From: Streptomyces sp. ALI-76-A
GTDB taxonomy: Bacteria > Actinomycetota > Actinomycetes > Streptomycetales > Streptomycetaceae
DNA: 64,000 bases
Assembly: GCF_030287445.1 (NCBI RefSeq)
Contig: NZ_JASVWB010000002.1
Span: 5,146,001 to 5,210,000, forward strand
Direction of reading: 5' to 3'
Shown here: positions 56,250-64,000 of the stretch, piece after piece
Layout: every line of letters starts with the position of its first letter
Position numbering within the stretch: the stretch's first letter is position 1
Position numbers and translations under genes: made by a program
Notes under the pieces: model-generated
The model's input: the letters and a program-made list of their open reading frames with translations, nothing else
The model's database searches: none
Told to the model about the DNA's origin: nothing

Positions 56250-57464
56250 TCAGACGGTCGGCACGACCCGCCCGCCGACCTCGCCCAGCCCCACCCGCAT
56301 CCCGTGCGGCCCGGGTGCCCACGCCGACAGGGTCACCACGTCGCCGTCCTCCAGGAACGTCCGCTTGCCGTCGGGGAGTTCCAGCGGCTCGGTGCCGTTC
56401 CAGGTCAGCTCCAGCAGGGACCCCCGTTCCCGCTCGGTGGGTCCGCTCACCGTGCCGGACCCGTACAGGTCGCCCGTGCGCAGGCCGGCGCCGTTGACGG
56501 TCATGTGGGCCAGTTGCTGGGCGGCGGTCCAGTACATGGTGGAGAAGGGGGGCTCCGACACGACGTGCCCGTTGACGGCGACCGAGAGGCTCAGGTCGTA
56601 GCCGCCGGGCTCCTCGTCGGAGTCGTCCAGGTACTCCAGCAGCGTGTGAGTGCGCTCCGGCGGAGCCACCCGCGCCTCCTCCAGGGCGTCCAGCGGGGTG
56701 ATCCACGCCGACACCGAGGTGGCGAAGGACTTGCCGAGGAACGGGCCGAGCGGGACGTACTCCCAGGCCTGGATGTCGCGCGCCGACCAGTCGTTGAGCA
56801 GGCACAGGCCGAAGACGTGCTCGCGGAAGTCGGCGAGGGGCACCGGGCGGCCGGTCCGCGACGGCACCCCGACCACGAAGCCGACCTCCGCCTCGATGTC
56901 CAGGCGGATCGACGGGCCGAACACGGGCGCCGCCTCGGAGGGCGCCTTGCGCTGGCCCGACGGCCGTACGACGTCGGTGCCGGAGACCACGACCGTGCCG
57001 GAGCGGCCGTGGTAACCGATCGGCAGGTGCTTCCAGTTGGGGGTCAGGGAGTCGGCGGCGTCGGGACGGAAGATCCGGCCGACGTTCCGGGCGTGGTTCT
57101 CGGAGGCGTAGAAGTCGACGTAGTCCGCGACGTCGAAGGGGAGGTGCAGGGTGACGGAGGACAGCGGATGGAAGAACCGCTCGATCGCCTCCTGGTGGGA
57201 CGGGACCGTCACCCACGCCGTCAGCGCGCGCCGCACGTCGGACCAAGCGGTGCGGCCCGCGGCGAGCAGCGGGTTCAGCGAGGGGCGCGCGAGCAGGGAG
57301 ACGTAGGGGGAGCCGAGGGCGGCGGCCGCCGCGCCCGCGTCGAGCACGTGGTCACCCAACCGGATGCCTACGGTCCGGTCCGTCGCGCCGGGAAGGGAGA
57401 AGACACCGTACGGAAGGTTGTGCGGGCCGAAGGGGTCGCCCTCGGGAATATCGAAGGGGGGCAT
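56250..57464 (-). CDS. fahA: Fumarylacetoacetase
   Basis: This encodes 404 residues, the length of full two-domain fumarylacetoacetase. The N-terminal SH3-like domain starts FDIPEGDPFGPHNLPYGVFS. The catalytic domain has the YVDFYASENHARNVGRIFRP region, VGFVVGVPSRTG, LLNDWSARDIQAWEYVPLGPFLGKSF and the C-terminal DLYGSGTVSGPTERERGSLLELTWNG. It hydrolyses fumarylacetoacetate to fumarate and acetoacetate, the last step of tyrosine/homogentisate breakdown. Other homogentisate genes are not in the window. The ATG at 57462-57464 has GAGG nine bases upstream. Confidence 0.93.
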   Translation of the reverse strand: MPPFDIPEGDPFGPHNLPYGVFSLPGATDRTVGIRLGDHVLDAGAAAAALGSPYVSLLARPSLNPLLAAGRTAWSDVRRALTAWVTVPSHQEAIERFFHPLSSVTLHLPFDVADYVDFYASENHARNVGRIFRPDAADSLTPNWKHLPIGYHGRSGTVVVSGTDVVRPSGQRKAPSEAAPVFGPSIRLDIEAEVGFVVGVPSRTGRPVPLADFREHVFGLCLLNDWSARDIQAWEYVPLGPFLGKSFATSVSAWITPLDALEEARVAPPERTHTLLEYLDDSDEEPGGYDLSLSVAVNGHVVSEPPFSTMYWTAAQQLAHMTVNGAGLRTGDLYGSGTVSGPTERERGSLLELTWNGTEPLELPDGKRTFLEDGDVVTLSAWAPGPHGMRVGLGEVGGRVVPTV

Positions 57465-58032
57465 GGGGTGCTGCCTCACTCTCGTACGAACCGTGCGGTC
57501 GGTGGAGTCGCTGTGTCCACCTGGGGCCCGGGGGATCCAGGTGACCGAGCCACACGTTACGGCCGAGTTGCCTGCTCTGGGCAGTGACTTCCGCCGACGG
57601 CGTCGCACGGGCCGGTGCCGCGACCCGGGCACGGCACCCGCTTCGCACCGCGCGGGCCGGGCGCGGCACGGGTCCGCGACGCCTACCGGCGGGGGGCAGC
57701 GGCGCGGCATACGGATCGGGAGCAGCGGTCCGGCGGCCGGGGTCCACCGGCGTACGCCCGGCGGTCGGCGGGCGGGACGCGGGGGCCTACGCGCGACGGG
57801 TCGGCGGACAGCAGGCGGTGCCCCACGCGCGGCGTCGCGGGCGGGATGCGGCGCCGTTGTGCCCGGGTCTCCCGCAGTGCCGCCCGCATGCCCGGCCCCC
57901 GGTCCGCGCCCCGTTCGCCCCCTGTCATGGGGAACGACGGACCCGCCCCGCCCGCACCGGTGCCGAGGGGCGCACGCGGCACGGACTCCCGGGGGCATCG
58001 GGGCGTCGGGGGTGTCGGGGTGTCGGCGGGCA
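57465..58032. other. 568-base gap upstream of fahA
   Basis: No gene is supported; open frames here are the usual GC-rich artefacts. A 26-base inverted repeat, CACCTGG (57518-57524) and CCAGGTG (57537-57543), lies 54 bases before the fahA start, a suitable place for an operator. The rest is very GC rich with CGGC/GCCG microrepeats. Confidence 0.6.
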
Positions 58033-58440
58033 TCACGTCGTGCGGACGTCCCTCAGCTTGTCGGCCGCCGCGTCGATCCTGCCTGAGTCCGGGCTGGTGT
58101 CCCCGTCCAGGACGGACTCGTCGTAGTCCTTGATCGCCTGGTGGAGGTCGTCGACCGCCTTGTCGACCCTGCTGTCGTCGGTGTCCTTGTCGATCTCGTC
58201 GAGGTTCTTCTCGATCGTGCCGATCGACTCGTCGGTGCGCGAGGGGTCCTTCGCCGCGTCCCAGCCGGCCTCGTGGATGGCCTTGAGGCTGTCGGAGATC
58301 GTGCCGGCGTGGGAGACGCAGTCCAGTGAGGTGTCGAAGTCGTCGGGGTCGCAGGCGGTCGCGAGACCGGCGGTCAGGGCGACGGCGGCCACGGCTGTGG
58401 CGACCCGGGTGACACGGCGCCGGCGGCGGTTCGCGGACAT
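58033..58440 (-). CDS. Small helical lipoprotein of unknown function
   Basis: This encodes 135 residues from ATG 58438-58440. A basic N-terminus (ANRRRRRVTR) and hydrophobic segment end in a probable lipobox at LATAC (residue 30). The mature part is a predicted helical, Asp/Lys-rich domain (KAIHEAGWDAAKDPSRTDESIGTIEKNLDEIDKDTDDSRVDKAVDDLHQAIKDYDES) with one extra Cys. The pattern resembles small secreted helical proteins common in Streptomyces, but I cannot name a family. Confidence 0.75.
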   Translation of the reverse strand: MSANRRRRRVTRVATAVAAVALTAGLATACDPDDFDTSLDCVSHAGTISDSLKAIHEAGWDAAKDPSRTDESIGTIEKNLDEIDKDTDDSRVDKAVDDLHQAIKDYDESVLDGDTSPDSGRIDAAADKLRDVRTT

Positions 58441-58586
58441 GGGCCGGCCCCTTCGTGGGGCGAGCATCCGCGGAGAGGATCCGTGGACGTCTTCTGCCGT
58501 CCACGATCCCGTCGTCCGCCCGCCCCCACGAGGGAACGGCCACCCGTATCACTGGTGTAGCCCGCTACACCGGCTGTCGGCGCGGG

Positions 58587-58610
58587 GGCGGCAGCCTTGT
58601 GGCTGCCGCC
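58587..58610 (-). terminator. Terminator after the GH53 gene
   Basis: GGCGGCAGCC (58587-58596), loop TTGT and GGCTGCCGCC (58601-58610) form a perfect 10-bp stem, 80 bases beyond the leftward galactanase stop codon. Confidence 0.85.
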
Positions 58611-58689
58611 GGGCAGGGGCCTGGCGCCTCGCAGAGCCTGTCGCCCAACGGCCCGCCGCCCAAAGCCCCCGCCCCCATACCCGGCCGGC

Positions 58690-59832
58690 CTACGCCCGGT
58701 AGCGCCCCAGCGTCCTCAGCCCGGGCAGTGCCCTGTCCTCGAAGTCGAACAGCGCGAGGTTCTCCCACGCGTTGCCGGACGCCGGGTCCTGGGGGTTCCA
58801 GCCGCTGCCGGCGCGGTAGGTCCACACGCCCTCCCAGTAGCAGTAGCCGAGGCCCTGTCCGCCGGGGACGGCGGCGGCGAGGTCGGCCGCGGCGCGCAGC
58901 CAGGCCGCCTGGCCCTCGGGCGTGGCGGGGAAGCCCTCGGTGAGTTGCGCGGGGTCGTTCATGATGTCGTTGACGTCGTCCTCGCTCTTCAGAGTGAACG
59001 GGTACGCGGTCTCCGCGATCACACACGGCTTGCCGTAACGGGCCGTGATGTCCGCCATGTTGGCGGCGGCCTGCTCCACCGGCCCGTGCCAGAAGGGGTA
59101 GTAGGAGAGCCCGATGATGTCGAAGTCGACGCCGTGGGACACCGCGTTGTCGAACCACCAGCGGTACAGCCCGTTGTCGCCGCCGTTGGCCAGGTGCAGG
59201 ATCGTACGGATGCGCGGGGTGGTGTCGCGGGCCGCGCGCAGGCCGGCCTTGAGGAACGCGGCGAGGTTGGCCCAGTGCTCCCAGTCGCCCTCGGGCCAGA
59301 GCATGCCGCCGTTCAGCTCGTTGCCGATCTGCACCAGGCCGGCCGGGGTGCCCTGCCGCCGCAGCGCGCCGAGGACGTCGGCGGTGTGGTCGTAGACCGC
59401 CCGGGTCAGGCCGGCGACGTCCAGGTCCGCCCAGGCGGCCGGCTTGGTCTGGTGCGCCGGGTCGGCCCAGGTGTCGGAGTAGTGGAAGTCGACCCAGATG
59501 CCGATGCCGGCCCGCTTCAGGCGCCGGGCCAGGGCGAGGACGTGCGCCTTGTCGTTGTAGCCGTCGGCCGGGTCGACCCACACCTTCAGCCGGGCGTGGG
59601 TGACGCCCGAGGCGGCGAGGATGCGGACCGGGTCGTCGCGGCGGCCGTCGGCACGGCGGTAGACGGCGCCCTTGTCCTCGTTCTTCGGCAGCGAGGAGAT
59701 GTCCACGCCGCGGATCTCCAGCCGGCCGCGGTGGCTCGCGGTTCCGGTACCGGCGACGGCGGGGGCCGCGCCCAGTACGGGAACGGCCAGCGCGGCGGCT
59801 CCGGCGGCGGTCAGAACACTGCGTCTACGCAT
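58690..59832 (-). CDS. Secreted GH53 endo-beta-1,4-galactanase
   Basis: This encodes 380 residues of glycoside hydrolase family 53. A Tat-like signal (MRRRSVLTAAGAAALAV) ends near residue 27. The barrel begins RGVDISSLPKNEDKGAVYR and ARLKVWVDPADGYND. Acid/base E172 is in QIGNELNGGMLWPEGDWEHW and nucleophile E274 in VIAETAYPF. The family cuts beta-1,4-galactan side chains of pectin outside the cell. The divergent ABC transporter would import the galacto-oligosaccharides, and matching operators lie between them. The ATG has GAAGGGA upstream. Confidence 0.92.
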   Translation of the reverse strand: MRRRSVLTAAGAAALAVPVLGAAPAVAGTGTASHRGRLEIRGVDISSLPKNEDKGAVYRRADGRRDDPVRILAASGVTHARLKVWVDPADGYNDKAHVLALARRLKRAGIGIWVDFHYSDTWADPAHQTKPAAWADLDVAGLTRAVYDHTADVLGALRRQGTPAGLVQIGNELNGGMLWPEGDWEHWANLAAFLKAGLRAARDTTPRIRTILHLANGGDNGLYRWWFDNAVSHGVDFDIIGLSYYPFWHGPVEQAAANMADITARYGKPCVIAETAYPFTLKSEDDVNDIMNDPAQLTEGFPATPEGQAAWLRAAADLAAAVPGGQGLGYCYWEGVWTYRAGSGWNPQDPASGNAWENLALFDFEDRALPGLRTLGRYRA

Positions 59833-59961
59833 GTCAGGGTCCCTTCACAGTGACGGTCACGGGGAATCGGCTCCGGGGGTGACACCGGGCGGTGGGTCCT
59901 ACGGAAGTTCGGGCGGTGGATCTACGGAGGTTCAGCTGATGTTCCGTTCAACGGAGGTCCC

Positions 59962-60030
59962 GCTCAGTGGAGGCGCCACGGAGCAGTCCAGGCACTGCTC
60001 AGCGGAGGCGCCACGGAGCAGTCCAGGCAC
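59962..60030. repeat. 34-base direct repeat upstream of the GH53 gene
   Basis: A 34-base block beginning GCTCAG and ending CCAGGCAC occurs at 59962-59995 and 59997-60030 with one mismatch (T/C). A second duplication, GACGCCCCGCGTCCGACGCC, occurs at 60050-60069 and 60072-60091. Both lie in the GH53 leader. Confidence 0.8.
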
Positions 60031-60236
60031 CGCCGGCCGGCGCAGCCCCGACGCCCCGCGTCCGACGCCTTGACGCCCCGCGTCCGACGCCCCGACGCCC
60101 CCACGCACAACGGCCCCGGCGGCCCTTCGGCGGGGCGACGCCCCACGCGTCCCCGGACGCCCCCGGCAGGGCGGCGGAATCGGTGGCTCGGAGCATGCGA
60201 CGACTCCCTGCGATCGGCGAAGGTGACGGCCAGTTT

Positions 60237-60254
60237 CTGTGATCGTGCACAGTA
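60237..60254. promoter_or_regulatory. Operator copy 1 at the GH53 promoter
   Basis: CTGTGATCGTGCACAGTA is the exact reverse complement of operator copy 2 at 60334-60351. The core CTGTG-N6-CACAG is itself an inverted repeat. On the minus strand it contains a TACTGT that could be the -10 box of the galactanase promoter, so a bound repressor would block it. It is a likely site for the LacI regulator at 63700. Confidence 0.8.
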
Positions 60255-60308
60255 CAGAACACCACTGGCAGCCGGGGGCAACAAGTAGGTAACCCCAGGC
60301 TCTCGCCA

Positions 60309-60337
60309 TTGACAAGGGGACGAAACAATTCTCTACT
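60309..60337 (+). promoter_or_regulatory. Promoter of the sugar ABC operon
   Basis: A consensus TTGACA (60309-60314) is followed after 17 bases by TCTACT (60332-60337), or after 19 bases by TACTGT. The -10 element overlaps operator copy 2. The leader to the binding-protein ATG is about 120 bases. Confidence 0.7.
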
Positions 60338-60351
60338 GTGCACGATCACAG
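60334..60351. promoter_or_regulatory. Operator copy 2 at the ABC operon promoter
   Basis: TACTGTGCACGATCACAG is the mirror copy of the site at 60237-60254, 97 bases away start to start. It overlaps the -10 element of the rightward promoter. Confidence 0.8.
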
Positions 60352-60465
60352 AGCCGCGCGGCCCTCGCGCACAGCCCCTCGGTCACGTCCGCAGAACCTC
60401 CCCCCACGGCGGTTGCCGCGTACGCGGGACGTACCGAGTTCGGCTACACATCAGGGGAGATGAAG

Positions 60466-61797
60466 ATGTCGATCCACCGCCATCAGGTCAGCAGGCGCAG
60501 CATCCTCGCCGGGGCCGCCGCCCTCGGCCTCACCGGCACCCTCGCCGCCTGCGGCGGTTCCGACGACGAGGACTCCGGGGGGAGCAGCGGGCCGGTCAAG
60601 CTGACCTACTGGTCGTGGGCGCCCAACATGGAGAAGGTCGCCGCGATCTGGAACAAGAAGAACCCGGACATCACGGTCACGGTCTCCAAGCAGGCCAGCG
60701 GCGCCGAGATCGTCTCCAAGCTGATCACCGCGAAGAAGGCCGGCAACGCGCCCGACCTGATCCAGGCCGAGTACCAGTCGCTGCCGACCCTGGTCTCCAA
60801 CGACGTCCTGGCCGACATCTCGAAGTACGCCGGTGACGCCAAGTCCGAGTTCGCCGAGGGGCTCTGGGGCATGGTCACCCTCGGCACCGACGCGGTCTAC
60901 GGCATCCCGCAGGACTCCGGGCCGCTGATGTTCTACTACCGCGAGGACCTCTTCAAGAAGCACGGCCTGTCCGTGCCGAAGACCTGGACCGAGTTCGCCG
61001 AGACCGCGCGCGCCGCCCGGAAGGCCGTCCCGGACGCCTACCTGACCACCTTCTCCGCCAACGACCCCGGTCTGTTCGCGGGCCTCGCCCAGCAGGCCGG
61101 CGGCAAGTGGTGGACCGTCGACGGCAGCGGCAAGTGGACCGTCGGCATCGACGACGCCGCCACCCGGCAGGTCGCCGAGTTCTGGGGCGGCCTCGTGCAG
61201 GAGGGCGTCATCGACAACCAGCCGATGTACACCCCGGCGTGGAACAACGCCCTGAACAAGGGCACCCACCTCGCCTGGGTCTCCGCCGTGTGGGCGCCCG
61301 GCGTGCTGGTCTCCTCAGCCCCCGAGACCGAGGGCAAGTGGCGGATGGCCCCGCTGCCGCAGTGGAAGTCCGGCGAGAACGTCACCGGCAGCTGGGGCGG
61401 TTCCTCCACCGGAGTCTCCACCGACTCCAAGCACGCCGAGGCCGCGACGAAGTTCGCCCGCTGGATCAACACCGACCCGGAGGCGCTCGCCGCCCTGGTC
61501 AAGGAGGCCGGCGTCTACCCGGCGGCCACCAAGGGCCAGTCGGGTGACGTGCTCACCACGCCCGCGTTCTTCCCGAACCAGAAGGACTTCTACGACACGG
61601 CCGCCCAGATCGCCGCCACCACGGCCGCCTCCGCCTGGGGCCCGAACGTGCAGACCGCCTACACCGCCTTCACCGACGGTTTCGGCAAGGCCACCAAGGC
61701 GAAGAAGGAGACCCAGTTCACCTCCGCCCTCGCCACCATGCACACCAAGACCTTCGACGACATGAAGAAGCAGGGCTTCGAGGTGACCGAGGCATGA
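60466..61797 (+). CDS. ABC transporter sugar-binding lipoprotein
   Basis: This encodes 443 residues of the family 1 solute-binding proteins. ATG 60466 is chosen because AGGGGAG is six bases upstream; ATG 60460 is directly adjacent to it. A twin-arginine lipoprotein signal SRRSILAGAAALGLTGTLAAC ends at the lipid-modified Cys. The mature protein has LTYWSWAPNMEKVAAIWNKKNPDITVTV, YGIPQDSGPLMFYYREDLFKKHG and a GSWGGSSTGVSTDSKHAEAA hinge. Context (GH53, LacI) suggests galacto-oligosaccharides as ligand. The ATPase is not in the operon; Streptomyces often uses the shared MsiK. Confidence 0.9.
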   Translation: MSIHRHQVSRRSILAGAAALGLTGTLAACGGSDDEDSGGSSGPVKLTYWSWAPNMEKVAAIWNKKNPDITVTVSKQASGAEIVSKLITAKKAGNAPDLIQAEYQSLPTLVSNDVLADISKYAGDAKSEFAEGLWGMVTLGTDAVYGIPQDSGPLMFYYREDLFKKHGLSVPKTWTEFAETARAARKAVPDAYLTTFSANDPGLFAGLAQQAGGKWWTVDGSGKWTVGIDDAATRQVAEFWGGLVQEGVIDNQPMYTPAWNNALNKGTHLAWVSAVWAPGVLVSSAPETEGKWRMAPLPQWKSGENVTGSWGGSSTGVSTDSKHAEAATKFARWINTDPEALAALVKEAGVYPAATKGQSGDVLTTPAFFPNQKDFYDTAAQIAATTAASAWGPNVQTAYTAFTDGFGKATKAKKETQFTSALATMHTKTFDDMKKQGFEVTEA

Positions 61798-62789
61798 CCA
61801 GCACTCCGCTCAAGGGCACCGGCCGCACCACGGCCGGGCCCTTGGCGGACGGCACCGGCACCGCCAAGACCGTCCGCCCCAGCCGCTCCCGCCGCCGTGG
61901 CCGCAGCGCACCGTACTGGTTCCTGGTGCCGACCCTGGTCCTGTTCGCCGCCTTCACCGTGGTCCCGATCGGGTACGCGGTCTGGCTCAGCCTCCACAAG
62001 GTCCAGGTCAAGGGCATCGGCCTCGGCTCCGGCGCCCGCTCGCAGGTCTGGAACGGCCTCGGCAACTACGCCGACGTCCTGCACGACTCCGAGTTCGGCA
62101 ACAGCGTGCTGCGCGCCTTCGGCTACGGCCTGATCGTCGTCCCGACGATGCTCGGTCTCGCGCTGCTGTTCGCGCTGATGCTCGACACCCCGAAGGCCCG
62201 CAGCGCCAGGTTCGCGCGGCTCGCGATCTTCCTGCCGTACGCGGTGCCCGGCATCATCGCCGCCCTGATGTGGGGCTTCCTCTACCTGCCGGACGTCAGC
62301 CCGTTCCACTACCTGCTGCGCGAGTTCGGCCTGCCGCAGCCGGACCTGTTCGACGGCGGCAACCTGTACCTGTCGTTCGCGAACATCGCGGTGTGGGGCG
62401 GCACCGGCTTCAACATGATCGTCATCTACACCGCGTTGCGGGCCATCCCGAAGGAGATCTACGAGGCCGCGCGGATCGACGGCGCGTCCGACCTGAAGAT
62501 CGCCCTCCGGATCAAGATCCCGATCGTGGCGCCCTCCCTGGTGCTCACCCTCTTCTTCTCGGTGATCGCCACCCTCCAGGTCTTCACCGAACCCATGGCC
62601 CTCAGGCCGCTGACCAACGGCCTGCCGACCACCTGGAGTCCGCTGATGGCCATCTACGACAGCGCCTTCCTGAGGTCCGACATCTACGGCGCCTCGGCCA
62701 CCGCGGTCGTCCTGGCCCTGGCCACCTTCGTCGTCTCCTTCACCCTGCTGCGTGTCTCCGACCGCTACACCCGGGAGGACCGGGCATGA
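61794..62789 (+). CDS. ABC sugar transporter permease, MalF type
   Basis: This encodes 331 residues with six membrane helices after a basic 35-residue N-terminus. The EAA loop that contacts the ATPase is EIYEAARIDGASDLKIALRIKIPIVAPS. It overlaps the binding-protein gene by four bases and the second permease gene by four bases. Confidence 0.93.
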   Translation: MTSTPLKGTGRTTAGPLADGTGTAKTVRPSRSRRRGRSAPYWFLVPTLVLFAAFTVVPIGYAVWLSLHKVQVKGIGLGSGARSQVWNGLGNYADVLHDSEFGNSVLRAFGYGLIVVPTMLGLALLFALMLDTPKARSARFARLAIFLPYAVPGIIAALMWGFLYLPDVSPFHYLLREFGLPQPDLFDGGNLYLSFANIAVWGGTGFNMIVIYTALRAIPKEIYEAARIDGASDLKIALRIKIPIVAPSLVLTLFFSVIATLQVFTEPMALRPLTNGLPTTWSPLMAIYDSAFLRSDIYGASATAVVLALATFVVSFTLLRVSDRYTREDRA

Positions 62790-63664
62790 CTCCCCTCACC
62801 CTCACCGCCGACGCCACCGGCGGGACGCGCGGCGCCCGGCGCACCGCCTGGGTCCCCACCCTGGTGCTGATCCTGGGCGCGCTGTACTGCCTGGTCCCCA
62901 TCGCCTGGGTGGTCATCGCGGCGACCAAGGACCGGTCGGAGCTGTTCTCCACCTTCACCTTCGCGCCCGGCACCGGCTTCCTCGACAACCTGAGCGACCT
63001 GAACGCCTACCGGGACGGCATCTACTGGCAGTGGATGGCCAACTCCGCCTTCTACGCGGGACTCGGCGCCCTGCTGTCCGCCGCGGTCTCGGCCGGCGGC
63101 GGGTACGCGCTCGGCCGGTTCGCCTTCCGGGGACGGGAGTTCGTCTTCAAGCTGATCCTGGCCGGCGTCCTGGTGCCGGGTGTCGTGCTGGCCGTACCGC
63201 AGTACCTGATGCTGTCGAAGATGGGCATGGCCGACTCGTACTGGTCGATGCTGCTGCCGTCCATCCTCTCCCCGTACGGCGTCTACCTGGTCCGCATCTA
63301 CGCGTCCGCCGCGGTGCCCGCCGAACTCCTCGAAGCCGCCCGCATGGACGGCGCGAGCGAGTGGCGGATCTTCACCCGGATCGCGGTGCCGATGATGATG
63401 CCGGGCCTGATCACGGTGTTCCTCTTCCAGTTCGTCGGCATCTGGAACAACTTCCTGCTGCCGTTCGTGATGCTGGCCGACGACACCAAGTTCCCGCTCA
63501 CCCTCGGGCTCTACACGCTGCTCGCGCAGGGCGCCTCACAGCCCGCCCTCTACACCCTGGTCATCACCGGATGCCTGCTCGCGATCGTCCCGCTGATCGC
63601 GCTCTTCCTGGTGATCCAGCGGTTCTGGTCCCTGGACCTGCTGAGCGGCTCGGTCAAGGCCTGA
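62786..63664 (+). CDS. ABC sugar transporter permease, MalG type
   Basis: This encodes 292 residues with six membrane helices. The EAA motif is ELLEAARMDGASEWRIFTRIAVPMMMPG. With the MalF-type partner it forms the channel for the imported oligosaccharide. It ends 35 bases before the LacI gene. Confidence 0.93.
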   Translation: MTPLTLTADATGGTRGARRTAWVPTLVLILGALYCLVPIAWVVIAATKDRSELFSTFTFAPGTGFLDNLSDLNAYRDGIYWQWMANSAFYAGLGALLSAAVSAGGGYALGRFAFRGREFVFKLILAGVLVPGVVLAVPQYLMLSKMGMADSYWSMLLPSILSPYGVYLVRIYASAAVPAELLEAARMDGASEWRIFTRIAVPMMMPGLITVFLFQFVGIWNNFLLPFVMLADDTKFPLTLGLYTLLAQGASQPALYTLVITGCLLAIVPLIALFLVIQRFWSLDLLSGSVKA

Positions 63665-63699
63665 GGCATCCGCCGCATCCACCGTCACGAACGAGGAAC

Positions 63700-64000
63700 A
63701 TGACCACCAGCGCCAACGGACGCCGCCGACCGCCCACCATCCACGACGTGGCGCGGGAGGCCGGCGTGTCGCGGGGCACCGTCTCCCGCTTCCTGAACGG
63801 CGGCCACTACGTCTCCCCGGCCGCCCGCCGGGCGGTCGAGGCCGCCATCAGGAAGACCGGGTACGTGGTCAACCGGCATGCGCGCAGCCTGAGCACCGGC
63901 CGTTCGGACTCGGTGGCGTTCCTGCTGACCGAACCGCAGGAGAAGTTCTTCGAGGACCCCAACTTCAACGTCCTGCTGCGGGGTTGCACCGAGCGCCTGG
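63700..64000 (+). CDS. LacI-family transcriptional regulator (partial, 3-prime end outside window)
   Basis: About 100 residues are visible from ATG 63700 with ACGAGGAAC upstream. The LacI HTH and hinge helix are clear: TIHDVAREAGVSRGTVSRFLNGGHYVSPAARRAVEAAI, then GYVVNRHARSLSTGRSDSVAFLL, the start of the sugar-binding domain. It probably represses the GH53 and ABC promoters through the mirrored CTGTG-N6-CACAG operators and is released by a galacto-oligosaccharide. Confidence 0.9.
   Translation, partial: MTTSANGRRRPPTIHDVAREAGVSRGTVSRFLNGGHYVSPAARRAVEAAIRKTGYVVNRHARSLSTGRSDSVAFLLTEPQEKFFEDPNFNVLLRGCTERL

Noticed and set aside
57465..58032. Small genes upstream of fahA
   Set aside because: The frames are Arg/Gly/Pro-rich GC artefacts without ribosome-binding sites or domains.

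Overview
The window is chromosomal DNA of a Streptomyces, or a very close actinomycete. GC content is very high with almost exclusive G/C at third codon positions. GTG starts, 1-4 base gene overlaps and TANNNT -10 boxes placed 6-7 bases before a start codon are common. Typical Streptomyces families are present: an XRE-DUF397 pair, DUF4229, a Rex operator and TTA-codon rarity. The organisation resembles, from memory, the region of the S. coelicolor core chromosome that carries futalosine-pathway genes and nuoA-N; this was not checked by alignment.

Layout. 1-2.5 kb: end of a membrane protein gene, a divergent hypothetical gene and an XRE regulator with its DUF397 partner. 2.5-8.6 kb: a small membrane protein, then menaquinone genes of the futalosine route (mqnL, mqnP, mqnM, mqnE) with an Lrp regulator and a deaminase-like gene that appears frameshifted. 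8.8-11.2 kb: UdgX-type uracil-DNA glycosylase, GNAT, DUF4229 and TetR genes. 11.7-17.4 kb: a fatty-acid block (MaoC dehydratase, FabG4-type reductase, divergent FadA2-type thiolase, FadD ligase). 17.5-20.4 kb: a Tat-exported flavoprotein with a TTA codon, a decayed methyltransferase and a cold-shock protein. 20.7-31 kb: mqnA, a Ser/Thr kinase, a prepilin peptidase, mqnC with an amidohydrolase-fragment neighbour, a GH18-like lipoprotein, menG, a PASTA protein, a GNAT and a geranylgeranyl-reductase-like gene (menJ candidate). 31-32.9 kb: an NlpC/P60 wall hydrolase and a 765-base regulatory gap. 33-49 kb: the complete 14-gene nuoA-N operon with a Rex-type operator in front. 49.5-58.4 kb: recQ, a 5-prime-truncated HEAT-repeat gene, a LysR/MFS pair, an M56 peptidase, fumarylacetoacetase and a small lipoprotein. 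58.7-64 kb: a divergent sugar locus (GH53 endo-galactanase; ABC binding protein and two permeases; the start of a LacI regulator, cut by the window end).

How it fits together. About 46 kb of the window is organised around the respiratory chain. MqnA, MqnE and MqnC build the futalosine-derived ring, MqnP prenylates it, MqnM makes the prenylated flavin needed by the decarboxylase MqnL, MenG methylates it, and the reductase probably saturates part of the side chain. Complex I (NuoA-N) then feeds electrons to that menaquinone. MqnB and MqnD are not in the window. I found no clearly undescribed multi-gene system. The strongest leads are regulatory: predicted leaderless promoters on three mqn genes, paired direct repeats in the nlpC-nuoA gap, and mirrored operators in the GH53/ABC promoter. 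Several decayed genes are also worth noting.
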